Program-made: the position numbers and the translations under genes | Notes under the pieces: generated by a model | The model's input: the letters and a program-made list of their open reading frames with translations, nothing else | Databases searched by the model: none | Told to the model about the DNA's origin: nothing | Assembly: GCF_001650735.1 (NCBI RefSeq) | Contig: NZ_LXVY01000048.1 | Location: forward strand, 124,001-188,000 | Length of the DNA: 64,000 nucleotides | Direction: 5' to 3' | Origin: Sphingomonas sp. TDK1 | GTDB taxonomy: Bacteria > Pseudomonadota > Alphaproteobacteria > Sphingomonadales > Sphingomonadaceae | Shown: piece after piece, positions 8,872-18,216 of the stretch | Layout of the letters: each line of letters opens with the position of its first letter | How positions within the stretch are numbered: the stretch's first letter is position 1

Positions 8872-10023
8872 TTACGCAAAAGCAGGCCTTCCGTTGATGA
8901 TCTTTGCCGGGCGACCGGCAGGCGCCTTTGGCGCGTGGATGGATTCGACGAGATCGGCCAGGTCGCGCACCGCGTCGGGCCGGCCGACGCCGCGCGCGCG
9001 CGCCGCCGCATTCTCCAGCGCCTTGGTATCGAGCCCCAGTTTCTGCATCTGCTTGGCGAGCTCGGGCGCGGTAAAGGCGCGCTGCGGGATGGTCCGCGCG
9101 CCGCCTGCCTCGGTGATCTCGCGCGCGTTCGCCGTCTGGTGATCGTCGGTGGCGCTGGGCAACGGCACCAGGATCGCCGGGCGACCGGCGGCAGTCAGTT
9201 CGGCGATGGTCGAGGCCCCTGCCCGCGCGATCACCAGATGCGCCCAGGCCAACCGCTCGGGCATGTCGGGCAGATAGGTCGCGACCTCGGCGGGGATCTC
9301 GTGTTGCTGATATTTGGCGCGGACCATCTCGATGTCCTCGATGCGCGCCTGGTGCGTCACCTGCAGCCGCCGGCGGAAATGCACCGGCAGCAGCGCGAGC
9401 CCATCGGGCACCACTTGGCTGAGGATCGAGGCGCCCTGGCTGCCGCCGGTCACCAGCACGCGGAACAGCCCGTCTTCCTCCAGCATCGGATAGGGCTTGG
9501 CGCGCAGCGCCAGCACCGCCTCGCGCACCGGATTGCCGGTGAGATGGGTCTTGGCCTCCCAGCCGGGCTTCATCCGCTCGACCTTGTCATAGGAGGTGGC
9601 GATCGCCGCCACCCGTCCTGCGACCAGCCGGTTGACCCGTCCCAGCACCGCATTCTGCTCGTGGATCACGGTGGGAATACGCGCGCTGAACGCCGCCAGC
9701 AGCGCCGGGAAGGCGGGATAGCCGCCAAAGCCGATCACCGCGGCGGGGCGCAGCTGCTTGTAGAGCTTTCGCGCCATCGCCCGGCCCGCCATCATCTGCC
9801 GCGCCGCCTTGAGATAGCCGATCGGCCCGCCGCCCAGCCGTCCGGCAGGCAGCACATGCGTCTCGACGCCCTCGAACAGGCCGGGAAAACGCACGCCGCG
9901 CTCGTCGCTGACCAGCGCCACCTGATGCCCGCGCCGTGCGAGCTCCACCGCCAGCGCGGCCGCGGGCACCATGTGCCCGCCGGTGCCCCCGGCGGCGAGG
10001 ACGTAACTACGGCGTTCGGTCAT
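8872..10023 (-). CDS. murG: UDP-GlcNAc:undecaprenyl-PP-MurNAc-pentapeptide transferase MurG
   Basis: Peripheral inner-membrane GT28 glycosyltransferase that converts lipid I to lipid II. It has the glycine-rich N-terminal loop AAGGTGGHMVPAAALA (residues 10-25), GFGGYPAFPALLAA and HEQNAVLGRVNR in the N-domain, VTGGSQGASILS at the start of the UDP-GlcNAc domain, and RAGASTIAELTAAGRPAILV in the donor-binding region. At 383 residues it is close to the family norm. Its ATG overlaps the ftsW stop (ATGA at 10020-10023). Confidence 0.97.
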   Translation of the reverse strand: MTERRSYVLAAGGTGGHMVPAAALAVELARRGHQVALVSDERGVRFPGLFEGVETHVLPAGRLGGGPIGYLKAARQMMAGRAMARKLYKQLRPAAVIGFGGYPAFPALLAAFSARIPTVIHEQNAVLGRVNRLVAGRVAAIATSYDKVERMKPGWEAKTHLTGNPVREAVLALRAKPYPMLEEDGLFRVLVTGGSQGASILSQVVPDGLALLPVHFRRRLQVTHQARIEDIEMVRAKYQQHEIPAEVATYLPDMPERLAWAHLVIARAGASTIAELTAAGRPAILVPLPSATDDHQTANAREITEAGGARTIPQRAFTAPELAKQMQKLGLDTKALENAAARARGVGRPDAVRDLADLVESIHAPKAPAGRPAKIINGRPAFA

Positions 10024-11252
10024 GCGGCTTTGCTCCAGCGGCCGGTATAGGGAGACCGCTTCAGATACGGGTTTCGGCGCGTGAAAGCGAGCAGCAGCCC
10101 ATAGCCGATCGAAAGCGCAATCATGGAGGAGCCGCCATAGCTGATGAACGGCAGCGTCATGCCCTTGGACGGCGCAATGCCGGTGTTTACCGCCATGTTG
10201 ATCAGCGCCTGCACGCCGAACTGCGAGGCGAGCCCCGCCGCCGCGAGCAGCCGGAACGGATCCTCCTCATCGAGCAGCTTCATCAGCACGCGGACGACGA
10301 TGGCGAGATAGAGCAGCACGATCACCGCGCAGGCGATCAACCCGAACTCCTCGCCGATCACCGAGAAGATGTAATCGGTATGCGCCTCGGGCAGGCGGAA
10401 CTTGATCTGGCCGCTGCCCGGCCCGGCGCCGAACAGCCCCCCGGCGGTGAGCGTGTCATGCGCCATCTCCACCTGGTAGCGATCGGCGAGCGCGGCTTCC
10501 TTGGTGGGGAACAGGAAATTGTCGATGCGGGTGCGCGCGGTACCGTAGAAGAGGTAGGCCGCGACCACGCCGCCGACCGCCACCCCGCCCAGCCCGGCGA
10601 TCGCGGCAGGCGAGATGCCGGAAAGCATCAGCAGGATCACCCACACCGTGCCGAACAGGATCGTCTGGCCGAAATCGGGCTGGAGCATCAGCAGCACTGC
10701 GATCAGCGCAGTGATCGCACCGGTGACGATCATCACCGGCAGCTCGGGATCCTTGGCGCGAAACGACAGGATCCAGGCGGTCGACACGATGAACAGCGGC
10801 TTGAGAAACTCGGATGGCTGGAGATCGGAGATGCCGAGGCTGATCCAGCGCTTGGCGCCGTTCACCTCGTGCCCGATGATCGGCAGCAACATCATGAGGC
10901 CGAGAAATACCACCGCCCCGGCAAGCGACAGCCGACGCGCCGCCGAGGTCGGGAGCATCGAGACGATGATCAGCACCGGCACGCAGATGCACACCCACAT
11001 CAGCTGCCGCCAGAAATAATACATCGGCTGGACGATATGCGCCGCATCCGAATAGCGCCGCGCGGTCGCGGGCGAGGCGGCGGCGACCGCCACCAGCCCG
11101 ATCGCGATCAGCAACAGCGGGAGGAACAGCAGCACGCGGTCCACTTCCCAGAACCACATGCCCGCGCGCGACTTGCTGGCGCGGCTGAGCTGGTTCGAGA
11201 TGCGCGGTAGGCCGGCGTGTTTCTCTTCCACGTCCCCGGACTGGCGGCTCAC
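10020..11252 (-). CDS. ftsW: Septal peptidoglycan glycosyltransferase FtsW (SEDS family)
   Basis: Polytopic SEDS protein that polymerises lipid II at the septum together with FtsI. About ten membrane segments begin at VDRVLLFLPLLLIAIGLVAV. Family motifs include GAKRWISLGISDLQPSE, AHTDYIFSVIGEEFG and GMTLPFISYGGSSMIAL. I chose the GTG at 11252, which overlaps the murD stop (GTGA). The frame stays open far upstream, but there it runs antisense-like through murD and has no FtsW features. This gives 410 residues, with a cytoplasmic N-terminus VSRQSGDVEEKHAG. A downstream ATG (MWFWEVDR) is a second possibility. Confidence 0.95.
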   Translation of the reverse strand: MSRQSGDVEEKHAGLPRISNQLSRASKSRAGMWFWEVDRVLLFLPLLLIAIGLVAVAAASPATARRYSDAAHIVQPMYYFWRQLMWVCICVPVLIIVSMLPTSAARRLSLAGAVVFLGLMMLLPIIGHEVNGAKRWISLGISDLQPSEFLKPLFIVSTAWILSFRAKDPELPVMIVTGAITALIAVLLMLQPDFGQTILFGTVWVILLMLSGISPAAIAGLGGVAVGGVVAAYLFYGTARTRIDNFLFPTKEAALADRYQVEMAHDTLTAGGLFGAGPGSGQIKFRLPEAHTDYIFSVIGEEFGLIACAVIVLLYLAIVVRVLMKLLDEEDPFRLLAAAGLASQFGVQALINMAVNTGIAPSKGMTLPFISYGGSSMIALSIGYGLLLAFTRRNPYLKRSPYTGRWSKAA

Positions 11253-12646
11253 CCGAGCGCCTCCACCGCCGCACGGAAGGCATCGCCGCGCGCCTCGAAA
11301 TCGCGAAACTGGTCGAACGAGGCGCAGGCCGGCGAGAGCAGCACCGCCTCGCCCGGCTGGGCATGGGCGGCGGCGGCGCGGACGGCGGCGTCCAGCGTGC
11401 CGGATTGCTCGACGGCCATGTCGCCCTCCAGCAGGCCAGCGAACAGCGGCCCGGCCTCGCCGATCGTATAGGCGCGGACGACATGGCCGAAGCCGGGTCG
11501 GCACGCCTCCAGGCTGTCGGTCTTGGCGACGCCGCCGAGGATCCAGTGGATGCGCGGGAAGGCCGACAGCGCGGGCGCGGTCGATTCCGGGTTGGTCGCC
11601 TTGCTGTCGTTGACGAACAGCACGCCGCCCCGCGTCGCGATCCGCTCCATGCGGTGCGGCAGGCCGGGGAAGGTTTCGAGCCCCTTGTCGATCGCGGTAC
11701 GGTCGATGCCGAGCGCCTCGCAGGCAGCGATCGCGGCGAGCGCGTTCTGGGCGTTGTGCGGGCCCTGCAGCGCGGGCCATCGCGACTGGTCCATGCACAC
11801 GCCCGGCGCGATCTTGGTCACGTCCTCGCTGCGGCCGGACAGCGCGACCTGGCGGGCGATGGTCGCCGAGGCGGCGTCGCCGATGCCGATAATCGCCGCA
11901 TGGCCCTTGCTCTGCATCGCGAACAGCCGCGCCTTGGACGCGGCATAGCCCTCGAAGCCTTCATAGCGGTCGAGATGGTCGGGGGTGATGTTGAGCAGCA
12001 CCGCGACGTCGCAGTCGAGGCTGTGGGTCAGGTCGATCTGGTAGCTGGAGAGTTCGAGGACGTAGACGCCGCCGTCCGGGAGCGGCTCCTGCCCCAGGAT
12101 CGGCAGCCCGATATTGCCGCCGAGGCGCGTCGGGATGCCCGCTGTTTCGATAATGTGGTGGATCAGCGCGGTGGTGGTCGACTTGCCGTTGGTGCCGGTG
12201 ATGCCGACCACATGGTGCGCCGGCAGAGTGGCGCGCGCCTGTGCGAACAGCTCGATGTCACCGATCAGCGGCACGCCGGCCGCGCGGGCATGCGGCGCGA
12301 TCGGGTGCCGGTTGAGCGGCACGCCGGGGGAGACGACCATGCCCGCGAAACCGGTGAGATCAGCTTCCAGCGGGTCGGCGAACGCGAATAGCCCCTCCTC
12401 CTTGGAGGAGGGGTTGGGGTGGAGGGATTCCAGAACGTCGGTTGGTCTCGGTGAGACACTGCCCCACCCCAAACCCCTCCCCTCAAGGGGAGGGGCTTTA
12501 GCGAGCGCATCCCGCGCCGCTTCGTTCGAATCCCACGCCAGCACTTCCGCCCCACTCGCCAGCAACGCGCGCACGGTCGCAGCACCCGAGCGTGCGAGCC
12601 CGAGCACCGCGAAGCGTTTGCCGCGCCAGGCGGGGCTGGTGATCAC
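11249..12646 (-). CDS. murD: UDP-N-acetylmuramoylalanine--D-glutamate ligase MurD with a repeat-derived insertion
   Basis: Mur ligase that adds D-Glu to UDP-MurNAc-L-Ala. It has the N-terminal motif AVLGLARSGAATVRALL, the P-loop GITGTNGKSTTTALIHHII, NITPDHLDRYEGFEGYAASK in the central domain, and NDSKATNPESTAPAL in the C-terminal domain. It starts with GTG at 12646, overlapping the mraY stop (GTGA). Residues 51-86 are encoded by a 108-base palindromic repeat and interrupt the UDP-binding N-domain just after AWDSNEAARDALAK. The ORF stays open through the repeat and all downstream motifs are intact, so the enzyme is probably functional with a 36-residue surface insertion. Without it the protein would be 429 residues, near the usual 430-450. 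Confidence 0.95.
   Translation of the reverse strand: MITSPAWRGKRFAVLGLARSGAATVRALLASGAEVLAWDSNEAARDALAKAPPLEGRGLGWGSVSPRPTDVLESLHPNPSSKEEGLFAFADPLEADLTGFAGMVVSPGVPLNRHPIAPHARAAGVPLIGDIELFAQARATLPAHHVVGITGTNGKSTTTALIHHIIETAGIPTRLGGNIGLPILGQEPLPDGGVYVLELSSYQIDLTHSLDCDVAVLLNITPDHLDRYEGFEGYAASKARLFAMQSKGHAAIIGIGDAASATIARQVALSGRSEDVTKIAPGVCMDQSRWPALQGPHNAQNALAAIAACEALGIDRTAIDKGLETFPGLPHRMERIATRGGVLFVNDSKATNPESTAPALSAFPRIHWILGGVAKTDSLEACRPGFGHVVRAYTIGEAGPLFAGLLEGDMAVEQSGTLDAAVRAAAAHAQPGEAVLLSPACASFDQFRDFEARGDAFRAAVEALG
12390..12497. repeat. Palindromic repeat, family 1, copy inside murD
   Basis: A 108-base element (36 codons exactly) with the same ends and core as 7314-7422 but in inverted orientation. 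In the murD frame it reads APPLEGRGLGWGSVSPRP followed by TDVLESLHPNPSSKEEGL. The arms CCCCTCCTCC-TT-GGAGGAGGGG and CCCCTCCCCT-CA-AGGGGAGGGG can form two hairpins. Confidence 0.88.
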
Positions 12647-13716
12647 CGCAGCTTGAGCGTCGCGAGGCCGGCCAGCGCCAGCACGAAGGCGATGATCCAG
12701 AAGCGGATCACGACCGTCGGCTCCGACCAGCCCAGCTGTTCGAAATGGTGGTGGATCGGCGCCATGCGGAACACCCGCTTGCCGGTGCGCTTGAAGAAGA
12801 ACACCTGGATGATGACGCTCAGCGCCTCCATCACGAACAGGCCGCCGATGATGCCGAGCACCAGCTCATGGTGGGTGGTGACGGCGATCGTGCCGATCGC
12901 CCCGCCCAGCGCCAGGCTGCCGGTATCGCCCATGAACACCGCCGCCGGGGGCGCATTGAACCACAGGAAGGCGAGCCCCGCCCCGATCATCGCGCCGCAG
13001 AAGATGGCGAGGTCGCCCGCCCCCGGAACATGCGGGATGCCGAGATAGGTCGCGTAGATCTTGTTGCCCGCGAGGTACGCGATCAACATGAACGCCATGC
13101 CCGCGATCACCACCGGCATCGTCGCCAGGCCGTCGAGCCCGTCGGTGAGGTTCACCGCATTGCCGAACGCCACGATCGTGAACGCCGCGAAGGCGATGTA
13201 GAAATAGCCGAGGTCCGGATGCACCCAGCTGAAGAAGGGCACGTAAAGCTGGGTATTGCCCTCGGCGAACAGGATGATAGCGCTGGCGATTCCGGCGATC
13301 AGGAACTCGCCGATCAGCCGCACCTTGCCCGAGACGCCCGCGGTCTTCTGCTTCCGCACCTTGTCGTAATCGTCAAGGAAGCCGATCACGCCGAAGCCGA
13401 GCGTGACGAACATGCACGCCCAGACATAGGCGTTGCGCAGGTCCATCCAGATCAGCAGCGCCAGCGTCAGGCTGGTCAGGATCATCAGTCCGCCCATCGT
13501 CGGCGTGCCGCGCTTGGCGAGGTGGCTCTGCGGTCCGTCGGTACGGATCGGCTGCCCCTTGCCCTGGCGCAGGCGCAGCCAGCCGATGAACTTCGGCCCG
13601 ATCAGCAATCCGATCAGCAGCGCGGTCGCCACCGCACCGCCGGTGCGGAACGAGAGGTACCGGAAGAGATTGAGGACGCCGGGAAAACCCAGCTGCTCCG
13701 CGATCAGATAGAGCAT
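12643..13716 (-). CDS. mraY: Phospho-N-acetylmuramoyl-pentapeptide transferase MraY
   Basis: Polytopic inner-membrane enzyme that transfers phospho-MurNAc-pentapeptide to undecaprenyl phosphate, making lipid I. It has about ten membrane helices. Family signatures are GTPTMGGLMILTSLTLALL, GFLDDYDKVRKQ (the Asp-rich catalytic motif), NAVNLTDGLDGLATMP, NAPPAAVFMGDTGSLALGG and the His-rich APIHHHFEQLGWSE. Normal length at 357 residues. ATG at 13716. The first 13 bases overlap the end of murF. Confidence 0.98.
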   Translation of the reverse strand: MLYLIAEQLGFPGVLNLFRYLSFRTGGAVATALLIGLLIGPKFIGWLRLRQGKGQPIRTDGPQSHLAKRGTPTMGGLMILTSLTLALLIWMDLRNAYVWACMFVTLGFGVIGFLDDYDKVRKQKTAGVSGKVRLIGEFLIAGIASAIILFAEGNTQLYVPFFSWVHPDLGYFYIAFAAFTIVAFGNAVNLTDGLDGLATMPVVIAGMAFMLIAYLAGNKIYATYLGIPHVPGAGDLAIFCGAMIGAGLAFLWFNAPPAAVFMGDTGSLALGGAIGTIAVTTHHELVLGIIGGLFVMEALSVIIQVFFFKRTGKRVFRMAPIHHHFEQLGWSEPTVVIRFWIIAFVLALAGLATLKLR

Positions 13717-15089
13717 GATTGCCTTTCCGCCAGCGCCGCGACGATCGTCGCCAGCCGCACGCCGTTCGACCCTTTGATGAGAACCGCGTCGCCGGGCGCG
13801 AGCATCGATTCGAGCGCGCCCTTCGCGGCCGCAGCATCGGCCACATGGACGAAATCCAGCTGCCCCTCAAGCGCGGCGGCCAGCGGTGCCATCGCTTCGC
13901 CCACCAAAATGGCTCGGCTCACCCCGGCCTCCGCGATCGGATCGGCCAGTTCGGCGTGCAGCGCATCTGCGTGATCGCCCAGCTCGCGCATCTCGCCCAG
14001 CACGGCGATGTGGCGGCCCGGCTCCGCGGCCAGCACCTTCAGCGTCGCGCGCATCGAACTGGGATTGGCGTTGTAGCTTTCATCGATCACCAGCGCGGTG
14101 CCGTCGCCCACCGGCACGCGCATCCGCGCACCCCGCCCGGCGAGCCCGCCAAGCTCGGCCAGCGCCAGCCCCGCGACCTCCAGATCGCCGCCGACGGCGT
14201 CGACGGCGGCGAGGATCGCCATGGCGTTGGAGACCCAATGTTCGCCCGGCTGGGAGATGGTGAAGCTCAGCTCGCGGTCGCCGAAACGGGCCATGACGAA
14301 GGTGCCGCCGCTCCGCGCCCGCATCGTCTCGACCGCGCGATAGTCGGCGCCCGCCCCGAACCCGAAGGTGACGACCTTGCCGGCATGGGGCCTTGCTGCG
14401 TCCAGCAACCGCGCGCGATACGGGCTGTCGAACGGCACGATCGCGGTGCCGCCCGGCTCCAGTCCCCGGAAGATCTCGCCCTTGGCGTCGGCAATGGCTT
14501 CCACGCTGTCGAAAAAGCCGAGATGCGCGGGCGCGATCGCGGTGACGATGGCGACGTGCGGCCGCACCAGCCGGGTCAGCTGCGCCAGTTCACCGGCGTG
14601 GTTCATGCCCATTTCGAACACGCCGTAGCGCGTCTCGCGCGGCATGCGGGCCAGACTCAGCGGCACGCCGGTATGGTTGTTGTAGCTCTTGACCGAGCGG
14701 TGCGCGCAGCCGGGATCGATCCGGTCGAGCGCGGCGAACAGCGCCTCCTTGGTGCCCGTCTTGCCGACCGAGCCGGTGACGCCGATGATCTTGGCCGAGG
14801 AGCGCTCGCGGGAAGCGGCGCCCAGCGCGTTCAGCGCGGCGGTGGTATCGGCGACGCGGACACTCGGATGGTCGGTCGCATCCGATACCACCGCACCCGC
14901 CGCGCCTTGCGCGAAGGCCTGATCGAGAAAGCGGTGCCCGTCGGTGCTCTCGCCCTTCAGCGCAAGGAACAGATCGCCCGGGCCGACCTCACGGGAGTCG
15001 AACGCCACGCCGGAAACGGCAAAGTCCGCCGATGCGGTGCCCTGCGCGGCGGTGGCGATTTCCCCGGAGGTCCAAAGCTGACGGCTCAT
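13704..15089 (-). CDS. murF: UDP-MurNAc-tripeptide--D-alanyl-D-alanine ligase MurF
   Basis: Mur ligase that adds D-Ala-D-Ala, completing the UDP-MurNAc-pentapeptide. It has the N-domain motif GVAFDSREVGPGDLFLALKG, ATP loop GVTGSVGKTGTKEALFAAL, NNHTGVPLSLARMP, and the C-domain motif VIDESYNANPSSM. I prefer the ATG at 15089 (MSRQLWTSGEI), preceded by GGGAG and lying 11 bases after the murE stop. A GTG at 15113 would add eight residues and overlap murE. The product is 461 residues. Confidence 0.95.
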   Translation of the reverse strand: MSRQLWTSGEIATAAQGTASADFAVSGVAFDSREVGPGDLFLALKGESTDGHRFLDQAFAQGAAGAVVSDATDHPSVRVADTTAALNALGAASRERSSAKIIGVTGSVGKTGTKEALFAALDRIDPGCAHRSVKSYNNHTGVPLSLARMPRETRYGVFEMGMNHAGELAQLTRLVRPHVAIVTAIAPAHLGFFDSVEAIADAKGEIFRGLEPGGTAIVPFDSPYRARLLDAARPHAGKVVTFGFGAGADYRAVETMRARSGGTFVMARFGDRELSFTISQPGEHWVSNAMAILAAVDAVGGDLEVAGLALAELGGLAGRGARMRVPVGDGTALVIDESYNANPSSMRATLKVLAAEPGRHIAVLGEMRELGDHADALHAELADPIAEAGVSRAILVGEAMAPLAAALEGQLDFVHVADAAAAKGALESMLAPGDAVLIKGSNGVRLATIVAALAERQSCSI

Positions 15090-15100
15090 CGCTCCCGCGC

Positions 15101-16516
15101 TCACGCCGCGCACTCCCGCGCAACGGCGACGTCGTCGAACGGCAGCACCATCTCGCCGACGATCTGCCCCTGCTCATGCCCCTTGCCGGCGACCAGCACG
15201 ATGTCGTGCGGTTCGGCCATCGCGATCGCCGCGGCAATCGCCGCGCGGCGGTCGCCGATTTCCATCGCGTCCGGGGCGCCCGTGAGGATCGCACGGCGGA
15301 TCTCGGCCGGATCCTCGGTGCGCGGATTGTCATCCGTGACGATCGCTACGTCGGCCCCCGAAGCCGCCACCTGCCCCATCAGCTGGCGCTTGCCGGGATC
15401 GCGGTCGCCGCCAGCACCGAGCACCAGGATCAGCCGACCATCGGTATGCGGCTTCAGCGCCGCGATCGCCGCCTCCAACGCATCGGGCGTGTGCGCATAA
15501 TCGACATAGACCGGTGCGCCATTGGCAGCGATCACCGCCCGCTCCAGCCGCCCGTGCACCGGCTGCAGCCGCGCGCAGTTGGCGAGGGTCGCGCCGACAT
15601 CGCCGCCGGTTGCGATCACCAGGCCCGCCGCGGTCAGCGCGTTTGCTGCCTGATAGGCGCCGATCAGCGGCAGCCGCACGATATGCAGCTTGTCCTCCGC
15701 TTCGATCTCCAGCGTCTGGCCGAGCAGCGAGGGCGTGCGCGAGGCCAGCCGCAGCGTCTTGCCATGCTCGCCCACCGTGATCAGCCGGTTGCCCCGCATC
15801 CGCGCGAGGTCCTCGACCCGCGGCGCATGCGGATCGTCCGCCCACACCACGGCGGTGCCGTCCTCCGCCAGCACCTCGGCGAAGAGGCGCATCTTGGCGG
15901 TGAAATAGGTGGCCATGTCGCCATGGTAATCGAGGTGATCGCGGCTGAGATTGGTGAAGGCCGCCGCGCGCACCGGCAGCCCCTCGGTGCGGTATTGCGA
16001 AAGCCCGTGCGACGAGGCCTCGAACGCGACGTGCGTCACGCCCTCGCGCGCCAGCCCGGCGACGTTGGACAGAAAGGTCACGACATCCGGCGTGGTCAGC
16101 CCGGTGGAGACGCGCTCGTCCGCCGTCGTAACCCCCAGCGTGCCGATCGAGGCGGCATGGAAACCGGCCATCCGCCAAAGCTGGCGGGTCATCTCGACAG
16201 TGGAGGTCTTGCCGTTGGTGCCGGTCACTGCCGCAGTGACGGCCGGGAACGGCGCGAAGAACTGCGACGCCAGACTTGCGAAGCGCTGGCGCGGGTTGGC
16301 GTCGGCGATGTGCACCGCACCTGTCACCTTCGCCTCCGGCCGGGCCACCACGGCGATGGCGCCGGCCTGCACGGCGGCCTCGATGAAGTCCTCGCCGTTC
16401 ACCCGCGCGCCTTCGAACGCACCGAAGATCGTCCCCGGCGCGACCTTGCGGTGATCGATCGCGAATCCGGTTACGACCGCGCCTTCCGCGCCGCCGATCA
16501 ATGGTCCCAGTTTCAT
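15101..16516 (-). CDS. murE: UDP-MurNAc-L-alanyl-D-glutamate--2,6-diaminopimelate ligase MurE
   Basis: Mur ligase that adds meso-diaminopimelate, the third stem residue. The motif DNPRTEDPAEIRR contains DNPR, the signature of meso-DAP rather than L-Lys specificity. Also seen are FAIDHRKVAPGTIFGAFEGA in the N-domain, TGTNGKTSTVEMTRQLW (P-loop), NLSRDHLDYHGDMATYFTAK, and VDYAHTPDALEAAI. At 471 residues it is slightly short at the N-terminus compared with E. coli but matches sphingomonad proteins. Its ATG overlaps the ftsI stop (ATGA at 16513-16516). Confidence 0.97.
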   Translation of the reverse strand: MKLGPLIGGAEGAVVTGFAIDHRKVAPGTIFGAFEGARVNGEDFIEAAVQAGAIAVVARPEAKVTGAVHIADANPRQRFASLASQFFAPFPAVTAAVTGTNGKTSTVEMTRQLWRMAGFHAASIGTLGVTTADERVSTGLTTPDVVTFLSNVAGLAREGVTHVAFEASSHGLSQYRTEGLPVRAAAFTNLSRDHLDYHGDMATYFTAKMRLFAEVLAEDGTAVVWADDPHAPRVEDLARMRGNRLITVGEHGKTLRLASRTPSLLGQTLEIEAEDKLHIVRLPLIGAYQAANALTAAGLVIATGGDVGATLANCARLQPVHGRLERAVIAANGAPVYVDYAHTPDALEAAIAALKPHTDGRLILVLGAGGDRDPGKRQLMGQVAASGADVAIVTDDNPRTEDPAEIRRAILTGAPDAMEIGDRRAAIAAAIAMAEPHDIVLVAGKGHEQGQIVGEMVLPFDDVAVARECAA

Positions 16517-18216
16517 TCGGCTGTCGCTTTCGGCTCCGGGGAACGATCGACCAGCGGCAGCAGCTCGCTCTCGTCGATGTCCTTGGCATTGTCGGGCGCG
16601 ATGCCCAGAATGGCGCCGGTGCGCGAAATCACGCGCGAGACGACCGGCGCGACGGTCCAGGCCGCGGTGGTGCGCGGCGTATTGGCATTGGCCTTGGGCG
16701 AGTCGAGCATGGCGACCACCACATAGCGCGGTGCGTCGACGGGGAAAGCCGCCGCGAAGGTGGAGACGTTGCGGTGGTGGTCGTAGCCGCCCTCGCTCGC
16801 CGCCTCGGCGGTGCCGGTCTTGCCTGCGACGCGGTAGCCCGGCGACTCACCCTTGCGGCCGGTGCCCTTCAGCACGATCAGCCGCAGCAGCTGTCGCATC
16901 CGGTAGCTGGTCGATTCCTGGAGCACGCGGCGGCCCTGCGCGGGATGCTCGGCATCTACCTTCATCAGCGTAGCGGGATGCCAGACGCCGCCATTGACCA
17001 TGGCGGCATAGGCGGCGGCGAGATGGAGCGGGGTCACCGCGATGCCATGGCCATAGGCGGTGGTCATCACCGTGATGCGCCCCCAATTCGCCGGCCAGAG
17101 CGGGCGCACGGCGCCGATCTCGATGCTCGGCCGCTGATCGAAACCGAGGCGGTGGAACATCGCCTGCATCTTCTCCGCCCCCAGTTCGTCGGCGATCCGG
17201 GCAGTGGCGATGTTGGATGAATAGATCAGCGTCTCCGGGATATTGAGCCAGCGAAACTGCTCGTCGCCGCGATCGTCATGGATGGTGAAGCGCCCGACCT
17301 TCATCGGCGCGGTCGCATCGAAGCGGCGCGACATCGAGGTGATCGTGCCGGAATCGATCGCCGCCGCCACCGCAATCGGCTTGAAGGTCGAACCCAGCTC
17401 GTACACGCTCTGGGTCACGTTGTTGCGCGGCGGCGGCCCGTTCAGCTGGTTGGGATTGAAGCTCGGCAGCGAGGTCATCGCGACGACCTCGCCGGTGTGC
17501 ACGTCCAGCACCACGCCGGCGGCGCCGCGCGCCTGCAGGTCCACCATGGCGCGGCCAAGCTCGCTCTCCAGCGCCGCCTGCACGCGCGCGTCGAGCGACA
17601 GCGTCACCGGCTTTCCCCGCAGCGCGGGGTCGGTCAGGCGCTTCTCGAGCACCTTCTCCATGCCAGTGACGCCGTGGCCCTTGTCGTCGAGATAGCCGAG
17701 CACGTGCGCCGCCATGTCCGACTGCGGATACAGCCGGTCGTTCTCGCGCTGGAATTCGATCGCCGGCTCGCCCAGCGCATTCACCTGGTTGACCAGCTCC
17801 GGCAGTGCCCGACGCTTCAGGAAGGCGAAGCCGCCGCCGCTCTTCAGCAGCGCATAATATTGCGGCTCGCTGCGCTCCGGCATCAGCTGCGCCAGCTTCT
17901 GGGCCAGCGCGACCTTGTCGCCGATCACCTGGTTGGGGTGGATGGCGATCGTCCACGCATCGATGCTGCGGGCAAGCGGCGTGCCGTTGCGATCGACGAT
18001 GTCGCCCCGCGCCGGTACCAGGGCGTTGGACAGGTCGCGCGAGGTCGCCGGCCCCGCCGACAATGCCAGGAAGGCGAGCTTCACCAGGATCGCCAGCACC
18101 CCCGCGCCGAACAGGATCGAGAGGATCATCAGGCGCAGCTGCGCCACCGCGACGAGCGCCTCGCGCCCACCGCCCGATCCCCGCGCACGCGCCGGAGGGG
18201 CGACGACGACGATCAT
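16513..18216 (-). CDS. ftsI: Septal transpeptidase FtsI (PBP3)
   Basis: Class B penicillin-binding protein that cross-links septal peptidoglycan with FtsW. It has a short basic N-terminus, one membrane helix (about residues 28-52), the PBP dimerisation motif RGDIVDRNGTPLARS, and the catalytic triad of motifs: STFK in ELGSTFKPIAVAAAI, SSN in YSSNIATARI, and KTG in AGKTGTAEAAS. At 567 residues it has typical length. Its ATG overlaps the stop codon of the ftsL-like gene (ATGA). Confidence 0.97.
   Translation of the reverse strand: MIVVVAPPARARGSGGGREALVAVAQLRLMILSILFGAGVLAILVKLAFLALSAGPATSRDLSNALVPARGDIVDRNGTPLARSIDAWTIAIHPNQVIGDKVALAQKLAQLMPERSEPQYYALLKSGGGFAFLKRRALPELVNQVNALGEPAIEFQRENDRLYPQSDMAAHVLGYLDDKGHGVTGMEKVLEKRLTDPALRGKPVTLSLDARVQAALESELGRAMVDLQARGAAGVVLDVHTGEVVAMTSLPSFNPNQLNGPPPRNNVTQSVYELGSTFKPIAVAAAIDSGTITSMSRRFDATAPMKVGRFTIHDDRGDEQFRWLNIPETLIYSSNIATARIADELGAEKMQAMFHRLGFDQRPSIEIGAVRPLWPANWGRITVMTTAYGHGIAVTPLHLAAAYAAMVNGGVWHPATLMKVDAEHPAQGRRVLQESTSYRMRQLLRLIVLKGTGRKGESPGYRVAGKTGTAEAASEGGYDHHRNVSTFAAAFPVDAPRYVVVAMLDSPKANANTPRTTAAWTVAPVVSRVISRTGAILGIAPDNAKDIDESELLPLVDRSPEPKATAE

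Noticed and set aside
7606..10050. An 814-codon plus-strand open frame across murC and murG
   Set aside because: It is rich in His/Arg/Asp/Gly, typical of a shadow frame, while both mur genes on the other strand have full sets of motifs.
11253..11798. N-terminal extension of ftsW through murD
   Set aside because: The frame is open but overlaps murD in another frame. The GTG at 11252 gives the right N-terminus and the usual GTGA coupling.
13719..15500. A 593-codon plus-strand open frame over murF and murE
   Set aside because: Shadow of two well-supported mur genes; no domains seen.
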